Origin: Myxococcus hansupus
GTDB taxonomy: Bacteria > Myxococcota > Myxococcia > Myxococcales > Myxococcaceae
Assembly: GCF_000280925.3 (NCBI RefSeq)
Contig: NZ_CP012109.1
Coordinates: 620,001 to 684,000, forward strand
Reading direction: 5' to 3'
Length of the DNA: 64,000 nt
Shown: piece by piece, positions 51,568 to 60,479 of the stretch
Layout: every line of letters begins with the position of its first letter
Position numbering within the stretch: position 1 is the stretch's first letter
Notes under the pieces: generated by a model
Told to the model about the DNA's origin: nothing
What the model saw: the letters and a program-made list of their open reading frames with translations, nothing else
The model's database searches: none
Position numbers and translations under genes: made by a program

Positions 51568-52589
51568 ACCCCGCGCGTTGGCCCTCGGAGCGTCCCGAGG
51601 AAGGGCGCCTGCTGCATGTCGAACCCCGCGCCCGCCGTTTCCAGGACGCGCGGGTGGCGGACCTCCCGTCGCTGCTGCGCGCGGGAGACCTCCTGGTGGT
51701 GAACGACGCGGGGACCCTGCCCGCGTCGCTCCCTGGCCGCACGACGTCGGGAGAGCGCATCGAGCTGCGCCTGTTGTCCCGCGAGCCGGATGGCACCTGG
51801 ACGGTGGTGCTGTTCGGCGCGGGAGACTGGCGGCGGCGCACCGAGGACCGGCCGCTGCCCCCTTTGGTGTCCGAGGGCGAGGGCCTGTTGATAGGCGGCC
51901 TGAAGGCCCGGGTGGTGCAGGTGTTGCCGCCGTCACCGAGGCTCTTGCGCGTGGCGTTCGACGCGACGGGCGCGGCGCTCTGGTCCGGGCTCTACCGAAG
52001 CGGTCGCCCCGTGCAGTACGCGTACACGGAGGCGCCGCTGTCGCTGTGGCACGTGCAGACCGCGTACGGCGCGCGTCCCTGGTCCGCGGAGCCGCCCTCC
52101 GCGGGATTGCCCCTCACGTGGAGCGTGCTGCTGGCGCTGCGGCGTCAAGGCGTCCGGCTGGCGTCGCTCACGCACGCGGCGGGGTTGTCCTCCACGGGGG
52201 ACGCGGTGCTGGACGCGGCGCTGCCCCGGCCCGAGCGCTCGGACATCCCCGAGGCCACGGTGGAGGCCGTCCTGCACACGCGGGCCTCGGGCGGGCGCGT
52301 GGTGGCGGTGGGCACCACCGTGGTGCGAGCCCTGGAGGGCCGCGCGGCGCAGCACGGCGGCTGGCTGGTGGCGGGAGACGAGGTGACGGACCTGCTCCTG
52401 GGCCCAGGCTTCGTGCCGCGCATGGTGCATGGACTGCTCACCGGCGTTCACGAGCCCGGTAGCAGCCACCATGCGCTGCTCCAGGCCTTCGCGCCGCTGC
52501 CGCTGCTCCAGGAGGTGGCCGCGCACGCGGAGGCGCGCGGCTACCTGGGGCACGAGTTCGGGGACTCGTGCCTGCTGTTGGACGCGTGA
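51564..52589 (+). CDS. QueA-like S-adenosylmethionine:tRNA ribosyltransferase-isomerase family protein
   Basis: 341 residues. The first 60 residues (DARVADLPSLLRAGDLLVVNDAGTLPASLPG) and the later VQTAYGARPWSAEPPSAGLPLT, RLASLTHAAGLSS and VVAVGTTVVRALE blocks follow the QueA fold. Canonical QueA makes epoxyqueuosine in tRNA. Several conserved positions appear altered (for example SLTHAAGLSSTGD where QueA has HVGxGTFxPV), and many bacteria have such divergent paralogues without proven activity. It is coupled to an SDR gene rather than to tgt or queG. QueF is encoded at 59949-60317, but not linked. Confidence 0.75.
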   Translation: MNPARWPSERPEEGRLLHVEPRARRFQDARVADLPSLLRAGDLLVVNDAGTLPASLPGRTTSGERIELRLLSREPDGTWTVVLFGAGDWRRRTEDRPLPPLVSEGEGLLIGGLKARVVQVLPPSPRLLRVAFDATGAALWSGLYRSGRPVQYAYTEAPLSLWHVQTAYGARPWSAEPPSAGLPLTWSVLLALRRQGVRLASLTHAAGLSSTGDAVLDAALPRPERSDIPEATVEAVLHTRASGGRVVAVGTTVVRALEGRAAQHGGWLVAGDEVTDLLLGPGFVPRMVHGLLTGVHEPGSSHHALLQAFAPLPLLQEVAAHAEARGYLGHEFGDSCLLLDA

Positions 52590-52596
52590 GCGGGGG

Positions 52597-53817
52597 CTAC
52601 TGGAGCTGCGTGGGCTCCAGCTCCACCTTCACCCAGCCGGGCTTGCGCACGTCGAAGTTGCGGTACGCGTCAATGGCGCTGCCCATGGGCTCCACGTGGG
52701 ACAGGATGGCGGTGGGGTCCACCACGCCGGTGCGCACCAGCTCCAGCAGCTTGGGGATGTACTTGCGGTGGTTGCAGTTGCCCATCTTCATCGTGAGGTT
52801 CTTGTTCATCGCCATGCCGATGGGGAACGTGCGCACCTGCGGCGGATAGACGCCGATGATGGACAGCGTGCCCGCCTTGGCCAGGCCCTCCACGGCCCAC
52901 AGCAGGGCCTGCGCGGGCGCATCACCGGGCACCCAGTTGTCGCCCTTGGGGTTCGTCTTGGGGGCGGCCTCCTTCACCTCTCGCTTGAACTCGGCCTTCT
53001 CCTGGTGGGCCTTCTTCGCCGCGGGGCCGTGGTGCGGGTGCATGGCGTCCACACCCACCGCGTCGATGGCGCGGTCCACGCCAATGCCGTTGGTGAGGCG
53101 CTTGAGCGTCTCGAGCGGGTCCTCTTCGTCGAAGTTGATGATTTCGGCGCCTTGGGCCCGGGCCAGCTCCAGCCGGTCCTCGTGGCAGTCGATGGCGAAG
53201 ACGCGGCCGGCGCCGAGCAGCTTCGCGCTCACGATGGCGAAGAGGCCCACGGGCCCGCAGCCGAACACCGCCACGGTGTCACCGGGTTTGATTTCCGCCA
53301 GCTCCGCGCCCATGTAGCCGGTGGGGAAGATGTCCGAGATGAGGATGGCCTGCTCGTCGGTGACGCCTTCGGGAATCCGCACGAGGCCCACGTTGGCGAA
53401 GGGCACTCGCACCTTCTCCGCCTGCATGCCGTGGAAGGGCCCCGTCTCCTGCGGGCCACCGAAGAAGGCCGTGCCCGCGCTGGGGCCGTTGGGGTTCGCG
53501 TCGTTGCACTGGGCATGGTACCCGGCGCGGCAGTACGAGCAGTTGCCACAAGCGATGGTGGAGGGGATGACCACCCGGTCGCCGATGTTGAAGTTGCGGA
53601 CGTCATCACCCAGCGCTTCGATGACGCCCACTCCCTCGTGGCCCAGGATGGTGCCCGGCTTCATGCCCGGCATGGTGCCGCGAATCATGTGGAGGTCGGT
53701 GCCGCAGATGGCGCTCGCCGTGATGCGGACGACGGCATCCGTGGGCTTCTCGATTTGGGGCTCCGACACGTCGTCGAGCCGGATGTCCCCAATCCCATGG
53801 AAAACGACAGCCTTCAT
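52597..53817 (-). CDS. zinc-dependent alcohol dehydrogenase (glutathione-independent formaldehyde dehydrogenase type)
   Basis: 406 residues of the MDR family. ICGTDLHMIRG and GHEGVGVIE supply catalytic zinc ligands, the four structural-zinc Cys lie in CGNCSYCRAGYHAQC, and the coenzyme motif is VFGCGPVGLFA. An insertion at about 260-300 (HGPAAKKAHQEKAEF, then TNPKGDNWVPGD) is typical of the formaldehyde-dehydrogenase-like branch. It oxidises an alcohol or formaldehyde with NAD. The start MKAVVFHGIGD is standard. It is convergent with the QueA-like gene. Confidence 0.9.
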   Translation of the reverse strand: MKAVVFHGIGDIRLDDVSEPQIEKPTDAVVRITASAICGTDLHMIRGTMPGMKPGTILGHEGVGVIEALGDDVRNFNIGDRVVIPSTIACGNCSYCRAGYHAQCNDANPNGPSAGTAFFGGPQETGPFHGMQAEKVRVPFANVGLVRIPEGVTDEQAILISDIFPTGYMGAELAEIKPGDTVAVFGCGPVGLFAIVSAKLLGAGRVFAIDCHEDRLELARAQGAEIINFDEEDPLETLKRLTNGIGVDRAIDAVGVDAMHPHHGPAAKKAHQEKAEFKREVKEAAPKTNPKGDNWVPGDAPAQALLWAVEGLAKAGTLSIIGVYPPQVRTFPIGMAMNKNLTMKMGNCNHRKYIPKLLELVRTGVVDPTAILSHVEPMGSAIDAYRNFDVRKPGWVKVELEPTQLQ

Positions 53818-53852
53818 TGCGCGCGCTCCTGCCCCCTCGGGGCCCCAAGACG

Positions 53853-53878
53853 AAAAGGGCCTGCGCGGACGCAGACCC
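53853..53878 (-). terminator. terminator of the ppx gene
   Basis: A 9-base stem with one mismatch (53857-53865 with 53870-53878, 4-base loop) is followed on the minus strand by TTTT. It lies about 87 bases beyond the ppx stop, just before the alcohol dehydrogenase start region. Confidence 0.5.
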
Positions 53879-53964
53879 GCGTGACTTGGAGCCTGGGCAT
53901 CGCCCGGGGCGGGGGCAAAGCGCGCGCCGCCCCCTCTTCCGCCCAGCAGCCGGCGGTGCGAGGG

Positions 53965-55482
53965 CTAACGGCTGCTGGAGGTGTGGTGGACGTGGAACGT
54001 GAGGCGCTTGCCGAAGACGCGGCGGAAGTTCAGCACCTCGCGGTCGGCGTTCCACAGCTCCAGGTCCACGGGGTGCTTGGTGTGCAGGTGCAGCGCCACG
54101 CCCTCGCGGCCATTGGTGGCCTTGAAATCCTTGATGGGCTGGTGGTGGCTGACGTCCAGCGAGTTGGCCACGCGCAGCAGGGTGGCGAGCTTGCGCACCG
54201 TCCGCGCTTCGACGGGGTTGAGGCCCGCCATGCCGGAGTGGGCCAACTCGGGCGGGCTGCGCCGGTGGTAGCGGGCGACGCGCGCCACGATTTCACGCTC
54301 GCGGTCGGCGAGGCCCGGCAGGTCGGCGTGGCGGATGAGGTAGTACGTGTGCTTGTGGTGCCGCTCGTAGCTGACGGCGTGGCCCACGTCATGGAGGAGG
54401 GCGGCGACCTCCAGGTAGGGACGCACGGACAGCGGGAGCTGGTGCAGGGCGGCGAGGTTGTCGAACAGGCCCAGGGACAGTCGGGCCACCTGCCGGGCGT
54501 GCTTCTCGTCGAAGTAGAAGCGCTTGCCCATGGCCAGGGCGGCGTCCGCGAGGCTGTGGTCCTCGCGGTGCTCGTCCTGCTTGTAGAGCAGGTCCACGAG
54601 GATGCCGTCGCGCAGGCCGCGGTTGACGACGCTGACGGACTCGACGCCCAGGTACTTGGCCACGGCCTCCAGGATGACGGCGCCGGAGACGATGATGTCC
54701 GCGCGGCGCGGGTCGAAGCGCTTGCGGCGGCGCTCGGGCGGCATCTGCGCCAGGGTGTCCACGGTCTGCGTGAGCTGACGGACGGTGGCGTTGCCGCTGT
54801 TCTCCGCGGCGGCGAAGGACACCACGGCGCTGATGGTTCCCGACGAGCCGAGCGCCACGCGGGGGACGTTGGCCACCGTGGGTGGCAGCGTCTTGTGCAG
54901 CACGTCGGAGACGAAGCTGCGCATCAGGCGCAGTTGCTTGGGGGGCACGGTGCGCGAGGCGTCGAAGACCTCGGTGAGGCGCACGGAGCCGAGCGCGAGG
55001 CTCCAGAGGTTGTCGGGCTTCTCGCCCACGGCGGTGGCGATTTCGGTGCTGCCGCCGCCGATGTCGATGAGCAGCGAGCGCGTGTGGGGCGGCTTGCGGT
55101 GGAGCACGCCCAGGCAGATGAGGCGGGCCTCTTCCTTGCCGCTGACGACCTCCAGGTTGAGGCCGGACTCCTCGCGAACGCGGCGGACGATGTCGGCGCT
55201 GTTCTTCGCCTCGCGCAGGGCGCTGGTGGCCACGGCGCGCACGTGCGCCTTGTGACGGCGGCAGAGGGCGGAGTAGCGGCGCAGGGTGGACAGCAGGCGC
55301 TCGGCTGTCTCCTCGGGCATGGAGCCGGTGGCGAAGACGCCCTCACCAGGACGGATGGCGTCACGTTCCTGGTGCAGGGTTTCGAGCGCGCCGTCGGCGT
55401 CGGGCCGGGCCAGCTCCAGGCGGACGGCATTGGTGCCCACGTCAATGGCGGCGAGTACGGGCTGAGGGGGGCGAGGAGGCAT
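53965..55482 (-). CDS. ppx: exopolyphosphatase / guanosine pentaphosphatase (Ppx/GppA)
   Basis: 505 residues. The ASKHA fold shows AAIDVGTNAVRLELA and LLIDIGGGSTEIA (phosphate loops), and the C-terminal HD-like domain has VAALLHDVGHAVSYERHHKHTYYLI and later ARYHRRSPPE. The protein should release phosphate from the end of polyphosphate and may also hydrolyse pppGpp, linking it to starvation signalling. The ATG at 55482 is preferred; the frame is open for 58 more codons but these read as Arg/Pro-rich noise and overlap the 3' end of the next gene. Confidence 0.9.
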   Translation of the reverse strand: MPPRPPQPVLAAIDVGTNAVRLELARPDADGALETLHQERDAIRPGEGVFATGSMPEETAERLLSTLRRYSALCRRHKAHVRAVATSALREAKNSADIVRRVREESGLNLEVVSGKEEARLICLGVLHRKPPHTRSLLIDIGGGSTEIATAVGEKPDNLWSLALGSVRLTEVFDASRTVPPKQLRLMRSFVSDVLHKTLPPTVANVPRVALGSSGTISAVVSFAAAENSGNATVRQLTQTVDTLAQMPPERRRKRFDPRRADIIVSGAVILEAVAKYLGVESVSVVNRGLRDGILVDLLYKQDEHREDHSLADAALAMGKRFYFDEKHARQVARLSLGLFDNLAALHQLPLSVRPYLEVAALLHDVGHAVSYERHHKHTYYLIRHADLPGLADREREIVARVARYHRRSPPELAHSGMAGLNPVEARTVRKLATLLRVANSLDVSHHQPIKDFKATNGREGVALHLHTKHPVDLELWNADREVLNFRRVFGKRLTFHVHHTSSSR

Positions 55483-55580
55483 GAGCGGTTCTGGCGGGAG
55501 TGTACGGTCCCTGGCCACAAGGTGCAGCGGGAACCGCACCGGAAGTCCTCCCTCGGATGTGACAAGCGCGTGGCAGCTTC

Positions 55581-56480
55581 TCAGTCGAGGAAGCGGCGCT
55601 CCCAGCGGCGTGCCTCTTCGGGCGTGAGCCCGAGAATGGATTCGCCCTCTCCCCACAGCATCCAGGGTTCCAGGACACGCGCGAGTTCCCGGTAGGCAGG
55701 CAGTGGCTCACCGTCGCCCATTTCGGGCCATTCGCCCAGGGTGACAACCGCGCTTGCCTGCTCCAGAGCCTGCACGGTGATTCCGGGCGTCGTGAGCCGT
55801 GCGCGGAGTGCGTCGACCCCTCCGAGTTGGCCCAGGACAGGTGTTCCCAAGAAGGTCAGCCAGGAAGGACCCCGGACGCGTGTGCCAATGTTCAGCGAAG
55901 TGATGCCGGGCCTGAGCACATCCAGCCCCGGATATCGAAGGCAGGCACGACGCACCTGACGGACGTTGGCCGACACGTCGAGAGCGGCGCTGAAGGCCAG
56001 GCCCGCGTTGCCTGAGGAGAAGGGGAGGGGCTCGGCGAGGGCTACCATCAACTCACGGGCCTCCCGTGGTCCGTGCTGTTCCAGGAACCCGGTGGAGAGC
56101 CAGAACGTAACGACGCTGACTTCGCCGACCCCGCTTTCAAGGGGCCCGTCGACACGATCACGCCTCACATACTCGAATCGGAAAGGCGCCTCTGGGGAGG
56201 CATCCGAAAGAAGGACGTTGGCCCATGGCGCATCCTGCATCTCTCGGCGGACCGCCGCCCAGCCCCGCGAGTCCAGGTGTTGCCACTCGCCATCCTCGCC
56301 TGCGTACGACGTCAGCACCTGGGGACCCACGGCCCGTTGGTAGCGCTCCAGCGACTGCAGGACCACGGGTGCCAGGGGCGCGTGGGCGTAGGGCAGGTAG
56401 AAGGTCGCGCTGAGTCCCACGGACACGCCCGTCGCATTGTCTCGGTCCTGAAGCTGAAGCTTTGGAGGTGGGATGCTCAT
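55581..56480 (-). CDS. DUF3396 (TsiV-type) immunity protein
   Basis: 299 residues. It starts MSIPPPKLQLQDRDNATGVS and contains SVGLSATFYLPYAHAPLAPVV, a FEYVRR segment, LSTGFLEQHGPREARELM, and GITSLNIGTRVRGPSWLTFL with LGQLGGVDALRARL. This matches DUF3396, the TsiV type that protects against VRR-NUC nuclease toxins. The ATG overlaps the stop of the upstream lipoprotein nuclease gene by 4 bases, which gives one-to-one coupled production of toxin and antidote. No signal peptide, consistent with a cytoplasmic antidote. Confidence 0.85.
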   Translation of the reverse strand: MSIPPPKLQLQDRDNATGVSVGLSATFYLPYAHAPLAPVVLQSLERYQRAVGPQVLTSYAGEDGEWQHLDSRGWAAVRREMQDAPWANVLLSDASPEAPFRFEYVRRDRVDGPLESGVGEVSVVTFWLSTGFLEQHGPREARELMVALAEPLPFSSGNAGLAFSAALDVSANVRQVRRACLRYPGLDVLRPGITSLNIGTRVRGPSWLTFLGTPVLGQLGGVDALRARLTTPGITVQALEQASAVVTLGEWPEMGDGEPLPAYRELARVLEPWMLWGEGESILGLTPEEARRWERRFLD

Positions 56481-57277
56481 GGCAGGGTTCCCAGTCGAGG
56501 CGTGATTTGGAGGGGGGCCTGCTTTGGCTTCAACGCACGTTGGTACATGGCGTCTTGTTGCTGGCCCGCATGGGGATGCCCTTGTGGATACCGGGGCCAG
56601 GCCGAAGGACGGGTGGGCGTCACGCACGGGAACTTGAAGTCGTAGATCGCCAGGATCTGGGTCTCGAGCCCCGCGTGGATGACCACGTCCGGGACGAGCG
56701 TTCCCTTCAATTCACTGCCCCGGCCCTGTTTCAACAGTGCGCGCACGGCCTCCTCCCGCATGGGTTCCCATCTGCCTGAGTCCGGGTTGTAGCGATAACG
56801 GGGCTCAAGCCGGAAGCCTCCTGGCCAGAGTTCGCTCAGGTGTCTGTGCGCGCAGGGGAGCGCGACTTTGTGCATCTCGGTGCCAAGCTTCATCGCGAGT
56901 GTGATGGGGCGCCCCTGCGCATCCATGGAGACCTCCGATCGGCATTCTTCCGGAGTGGGACTCCTCCCGTTGAACAAAGCGATGAGCACGGTCGAGCGTG
57001 CATCGTCGGCACAGGCTTCCAAGGCCTCCTCGATGGCATCCCGCTCCGCGGCCTTCAGCAGCCGCAGTGCCGCGTTACCCGCTGTGCCAATGGAGGCCGC
57101 CACCCGCAGGGCCTGGGACCCGGGGAGGAGGGCCTCCTCGCCCGCCATCTTCGCGCACGCGGCGGGATTGTGTCGGCACGCACTGGTCGCGGAGTCGAAG
57201 CCGTAGCGCTCCGGTCGCCCCGCACACCCAGCGACCACGGTGCCGACCCACAGTGCCCACCACGGATGTCGCGGCAT
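56477..57277 (-). CDS. lipoprotein toxin with PD-(D/E)XK (VRR-NUC-like) nuclease domain
   Basis: 266 residues. Signal peptide and lipobox (VVAGCAGR) place a lipid on Cys18. The C-terminus has LKGTLVPDVVIH (Asp197) and AIYDFKFPC (Asp213 and Lys215), the acidic and lysine residues of a PD-(D/E)XK nuclease such as VRR-NUC, and a following Gln-rich helix (AGQQQDAMYQRAL) that often completes the site. Lipid anchor plus nuclease plus an immediately coupled DUF3396 immunity gene is the plan of Sit-type toxins exchanged between myxobacterial cells. The ATG at 57277 has GGGAGGGG upstream. Length is short compared with the AHH toxin at 39476-40819. Confidence 0.8.
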   Translation of the reverse strand: MPRHPWWALWVGTVVAGCAGRPERYGFDSATSACRHNPAACAKMAGEEALLPGSQALRVAASIGTAGNAALRLLKAAERDAIEEALEACADDARSTVLIALFNGRSPTPEECRSEVSMDAQGRPITLAMKLGTEMHKVALPCAHRHLSELWPGGFRLEPRYRYNPDSGRWEPMREEAVRALLKQGRGSELKGTLVPDVVIHAGLETQILAIYDFKFPCVTPTRPSAWPRYPQGHPHAGQQQDAMYQRALKPKQAPLQITPRLGTLP

Positions 57278-57324
57278 GTCCCCTCCCGAGCGGGCCAGGA
57301 CGGCCGCGCCAACACAGGGACACG

Positions 57325-58458
57325 CTACCGCTTGCGCCGCCGGCCCATGAAGCTGGCGAAGTCCTCCGCGAACCGGGCCACGGCGAGCCCCACGACGTCC
57401 AACAGCCACTGCTGGAGCCCCGAGCGCGCGCAGTCCTCCAGGAACACGCGCCGGGCATCGCGCACGTGCTTGTCCAGCCACTGCTGTGCCTGCGCCGCGA
57501 CGCCGGGCTCCACCACCTCCACCAGCGTCTCCAGGTTCACGAGCGACAACGGGTCCAGGTTGAAGCTGCCCACCAGGAGCTTGCGCCCATCCACCAGCGC
57601 CGCCTTGGCATGCAGCGTGGAGGCCGTCCACTCGTGGATGCTCACCCCGGCGCGGAGGAAGTCGCGGTACAGCCGCATCGTCGCCGCGCGCGCGAACATC
57701 ACATCGCTGCGCCCGGCCAACATCAGCCGCACCGACACCCCCCGCCGCGCCGCGCGCTTGAGCGCCCGCATGAAGCCCTTGTCCGGCAGGAAGTACGCGT
57801 GCGCCAGCACCACCTCGTGCCTGGCGCCGTCAATCGCCTGGAGGTACCGCTTTCGAAGCCGGTGCCCGCCGCCGAAGCCCGACAGGAACAGCTTCACCGC
57901 GCCCGACTCCAACGCGGACGTCCCCGCATGCAACGTGGCCCCGAGCTGCCGGCAGATGTCACCCCGCAGCTCCAGCGCCAGGTCGGCCCAGCCGGGCTGG
58001 TCGCCATTCGCCGCGTAGGCATCCCCGATGTTGATGCCCCCGAGGAACGCCACCGCGTCATCCACGAGCAGAATCTTCCGGTGGTTGCGCCACGAGCGGC
58101 CGGTGAACAGCGACGTGAGCGGGTTGTACACCCGCACCTTCGCGCCCGCGGCCTTCATCGTCTGCGTCAGGTGGCGGCTGGCGCCAATGCTGCCCCAGCC
58201 GTCCACCACCACCTTCACCGCGACACCGCGCCGCGCCGCCGCCACCAAGGCCTCCAGGAAGCGCGCGCCAATGCCCTCGCGCTCGAAGGTGTAGACCTCC
58301 AGGTGGACCCGCACCTGCGCGGAGGCGATGGCCTCCAGCATCCGCGGGTACGCCTCCGTCCCGCCGTCCAACAGCGTGAAGCGCTCGTCACGAACCTCGT
58401 TGGACGCGAGGGCGGCGGCGGGCGTGTTCATCAACGGCAGCGAGGCTTCGGCACGCAT
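57325..58458 (-). CDS. phospholipase D family / cardiolipin synthase-like protein
   Basis: 377 residues with two HKD motifs: NHRKILLVDDAVAFLGGINIGD and LHAKAALVDGRKLLVGSFNLDPLS. Both have the complete HxKxxxxD pattern, so the two halves can form one active site. It lacks the N-terminal membrane helices of ClsA and resembles ClsB, which joins phospholipids to cardiolipin or another anionic lipid. A C-terminal helix and Arg-rich end (FMGRRRKR) may aid membrane contact. The ATG at 58458 is preferred to the upstream start at 58494. Confidence 0.87.
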   Translation of the reverse strand: MRAEASLPLMNTPAAALASNEVRDERFTLLDGGTEAYPRMLEAIASAQVRVHLEVYTFEREGIGARFLEALVAAARRGVAVKVVVDGWGSIGASRHLTQTMKAAGAKVRVYNPLTSLFTGRSWRNHRKILLVDDAVAFLGGINIGDAYAANGDQPGWADLALELRGDICRQLGATLHAGTSALESGAVKLFLSGFGGGHRLRKRYLQAIDGARHEVVLAHAYFLPDKGFMRALKRAARRGVSVRLMLAGRSDVMFARAATMRLYRDFLRAGVSIHEWTASTLHAKAALVDGRKLLVGSFNLDPLSLVNLETLVEVVEPGVAAQAQQWLDKHVRDARRVFLEDCARSGLQQWLLDVVGLAVARFAEDFASFMGRRRKR

Positions 58459-58542
58459 GGACACCCGCCACCCTACCGCTCCCGGCGCGCCCACGGGACG
58501 GCCTCACCGTGTCACCGGGATTGAGACGCCGCCGAGCCCACG

Positions 58543-58764
58543 TCACCCGTCGTGCTTCCTCGCCCCCTTGCCCTTCCCCTTGTGCTTGCACTGGTCGCCA
58601 TCCCAGTACTGGCTCGGGTGGCACTGTTTGCTGTTCCGCTTGGACTTCTTCGCCTTGGACGGACGCGGCTGGTAGGGGTGCTTGCTACCGACGCAGGCAC
58701 TGAACGTGAAGAGCGCGAGAACAGGGAGGAGGAATCGGGCTTTCTTCAGGGGAGACCAGAGCAT
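58543..58764 (-). CDS. small lipoprotein
   Basis: 73 residues. Signal peptide with lipobox FSACVGS gives a lipidated Cys. The mature part is Lys/Gly/Ser-rich and contains CHPSQYWDGDQCKHKGKGKG, a short Cys-bounded loop seen in other small myxobacterial lipoproteins. Function is unknown. GGAG lies 6 bases before the ATG at 58764. The gene is divergent from the Ser/Thr kinase gene, 78 bases between starts. Confidence 0.72.
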   Translation of the reverse strand: MLWSPLKKARFLLPVLALFTFSACVGSKHPYQPRPSKAKKSKRNSKQCHPSQYWDGDQCKHKGKGKGARKHDG

Positions 58765-58842
58765 ATCGACTCCGACCCGGCTCGGCGGCGGCCGGCCACG
58801 CCCCCATCGACGCTGTGCGCGCGCTTCGATAGCCTGCGCGCC

Positions 58843-59934
<1,092 letters not shown>

Positions 59935-59948
59935 AGGCCCGGCGCGGT

Positions 59949-60317
59949 TCAGGCCTGCTGCTTCGACTTGTCGTGCGTGACGGTGACGATGGTGCCGATG
60001 CCGCCGCGCACGAAGAAGTCGCCCACCACGGTGAGCTTGCGCGGCTGGATGGCCTTGATGATGTCGTCCGCGATGGTGTTGGTGACCTTCTCGTGGAAGG
60101 CCCCCTCATTGCGGTAGGCCCACATGTAGAGCTTGAGGCTCTTGAGCTCGATGCAGCTCTGGTCCGGCACGTACGTAATCTTGAAGCGTGCGAAGTCCGG
60201 CTGGCCGGTGAGCGGGCAGAGGCAGGTGAACTCCGGCACGTCGAACGTGATTTCGTAATCGCGATCGGCGGCGGGGTTGGGGAAGGTCTGCAGTTCCTTG
60301 GACGGCTGCGAGGGCAT
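59949..60317 (-). CDS. queF: NADPH-dependent 7-cyano-7-deazaguanine reductase
   Basis: 122 residues, the short unimodular Que[17 protein letters not shown] holds the catalytic Cys34 and Asp41, and [24 protein letters not shown] is the QueF substrate and NADPH motif. It reduces preQ0 to preQ1 for queuosine synthesis. The ATG at 60317 gives [10 protein letters not shown]; longer frames add sequence without conservation. It is not clustered with other que genes here; a QueA-like paralogue is 8 kb away. Convergent with the kinase gene, 14 bases between stops. Confidence 0.92.
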   Translation of the reverse strand: MPSQPSKELQTFPNPAADRDYEITFDVPEFTCLCPLTGQPDFARFKITYVPDQSCIELKSLKLYMWAYRNEGAFHEKVTNTIADDIIKAIQPRKLTVVGDFFVRGGIGTIVTVTHDKSKQQA

Positions 60318-60479
60318 AACGCTGTCGTCTACCACACCAACGCCGCGTGTCATCCCTCCCATCGATGTCCGCCTGCCAACGCGGCGGGTGTCCAGCAGGG
60401 GTGAATCCGAGGGGGGGCCCGGTTGCCGTCCTGGCGGGGACCCATAATCAAGGGACGTCTCTTCCCCCCGCCCGAGCAC

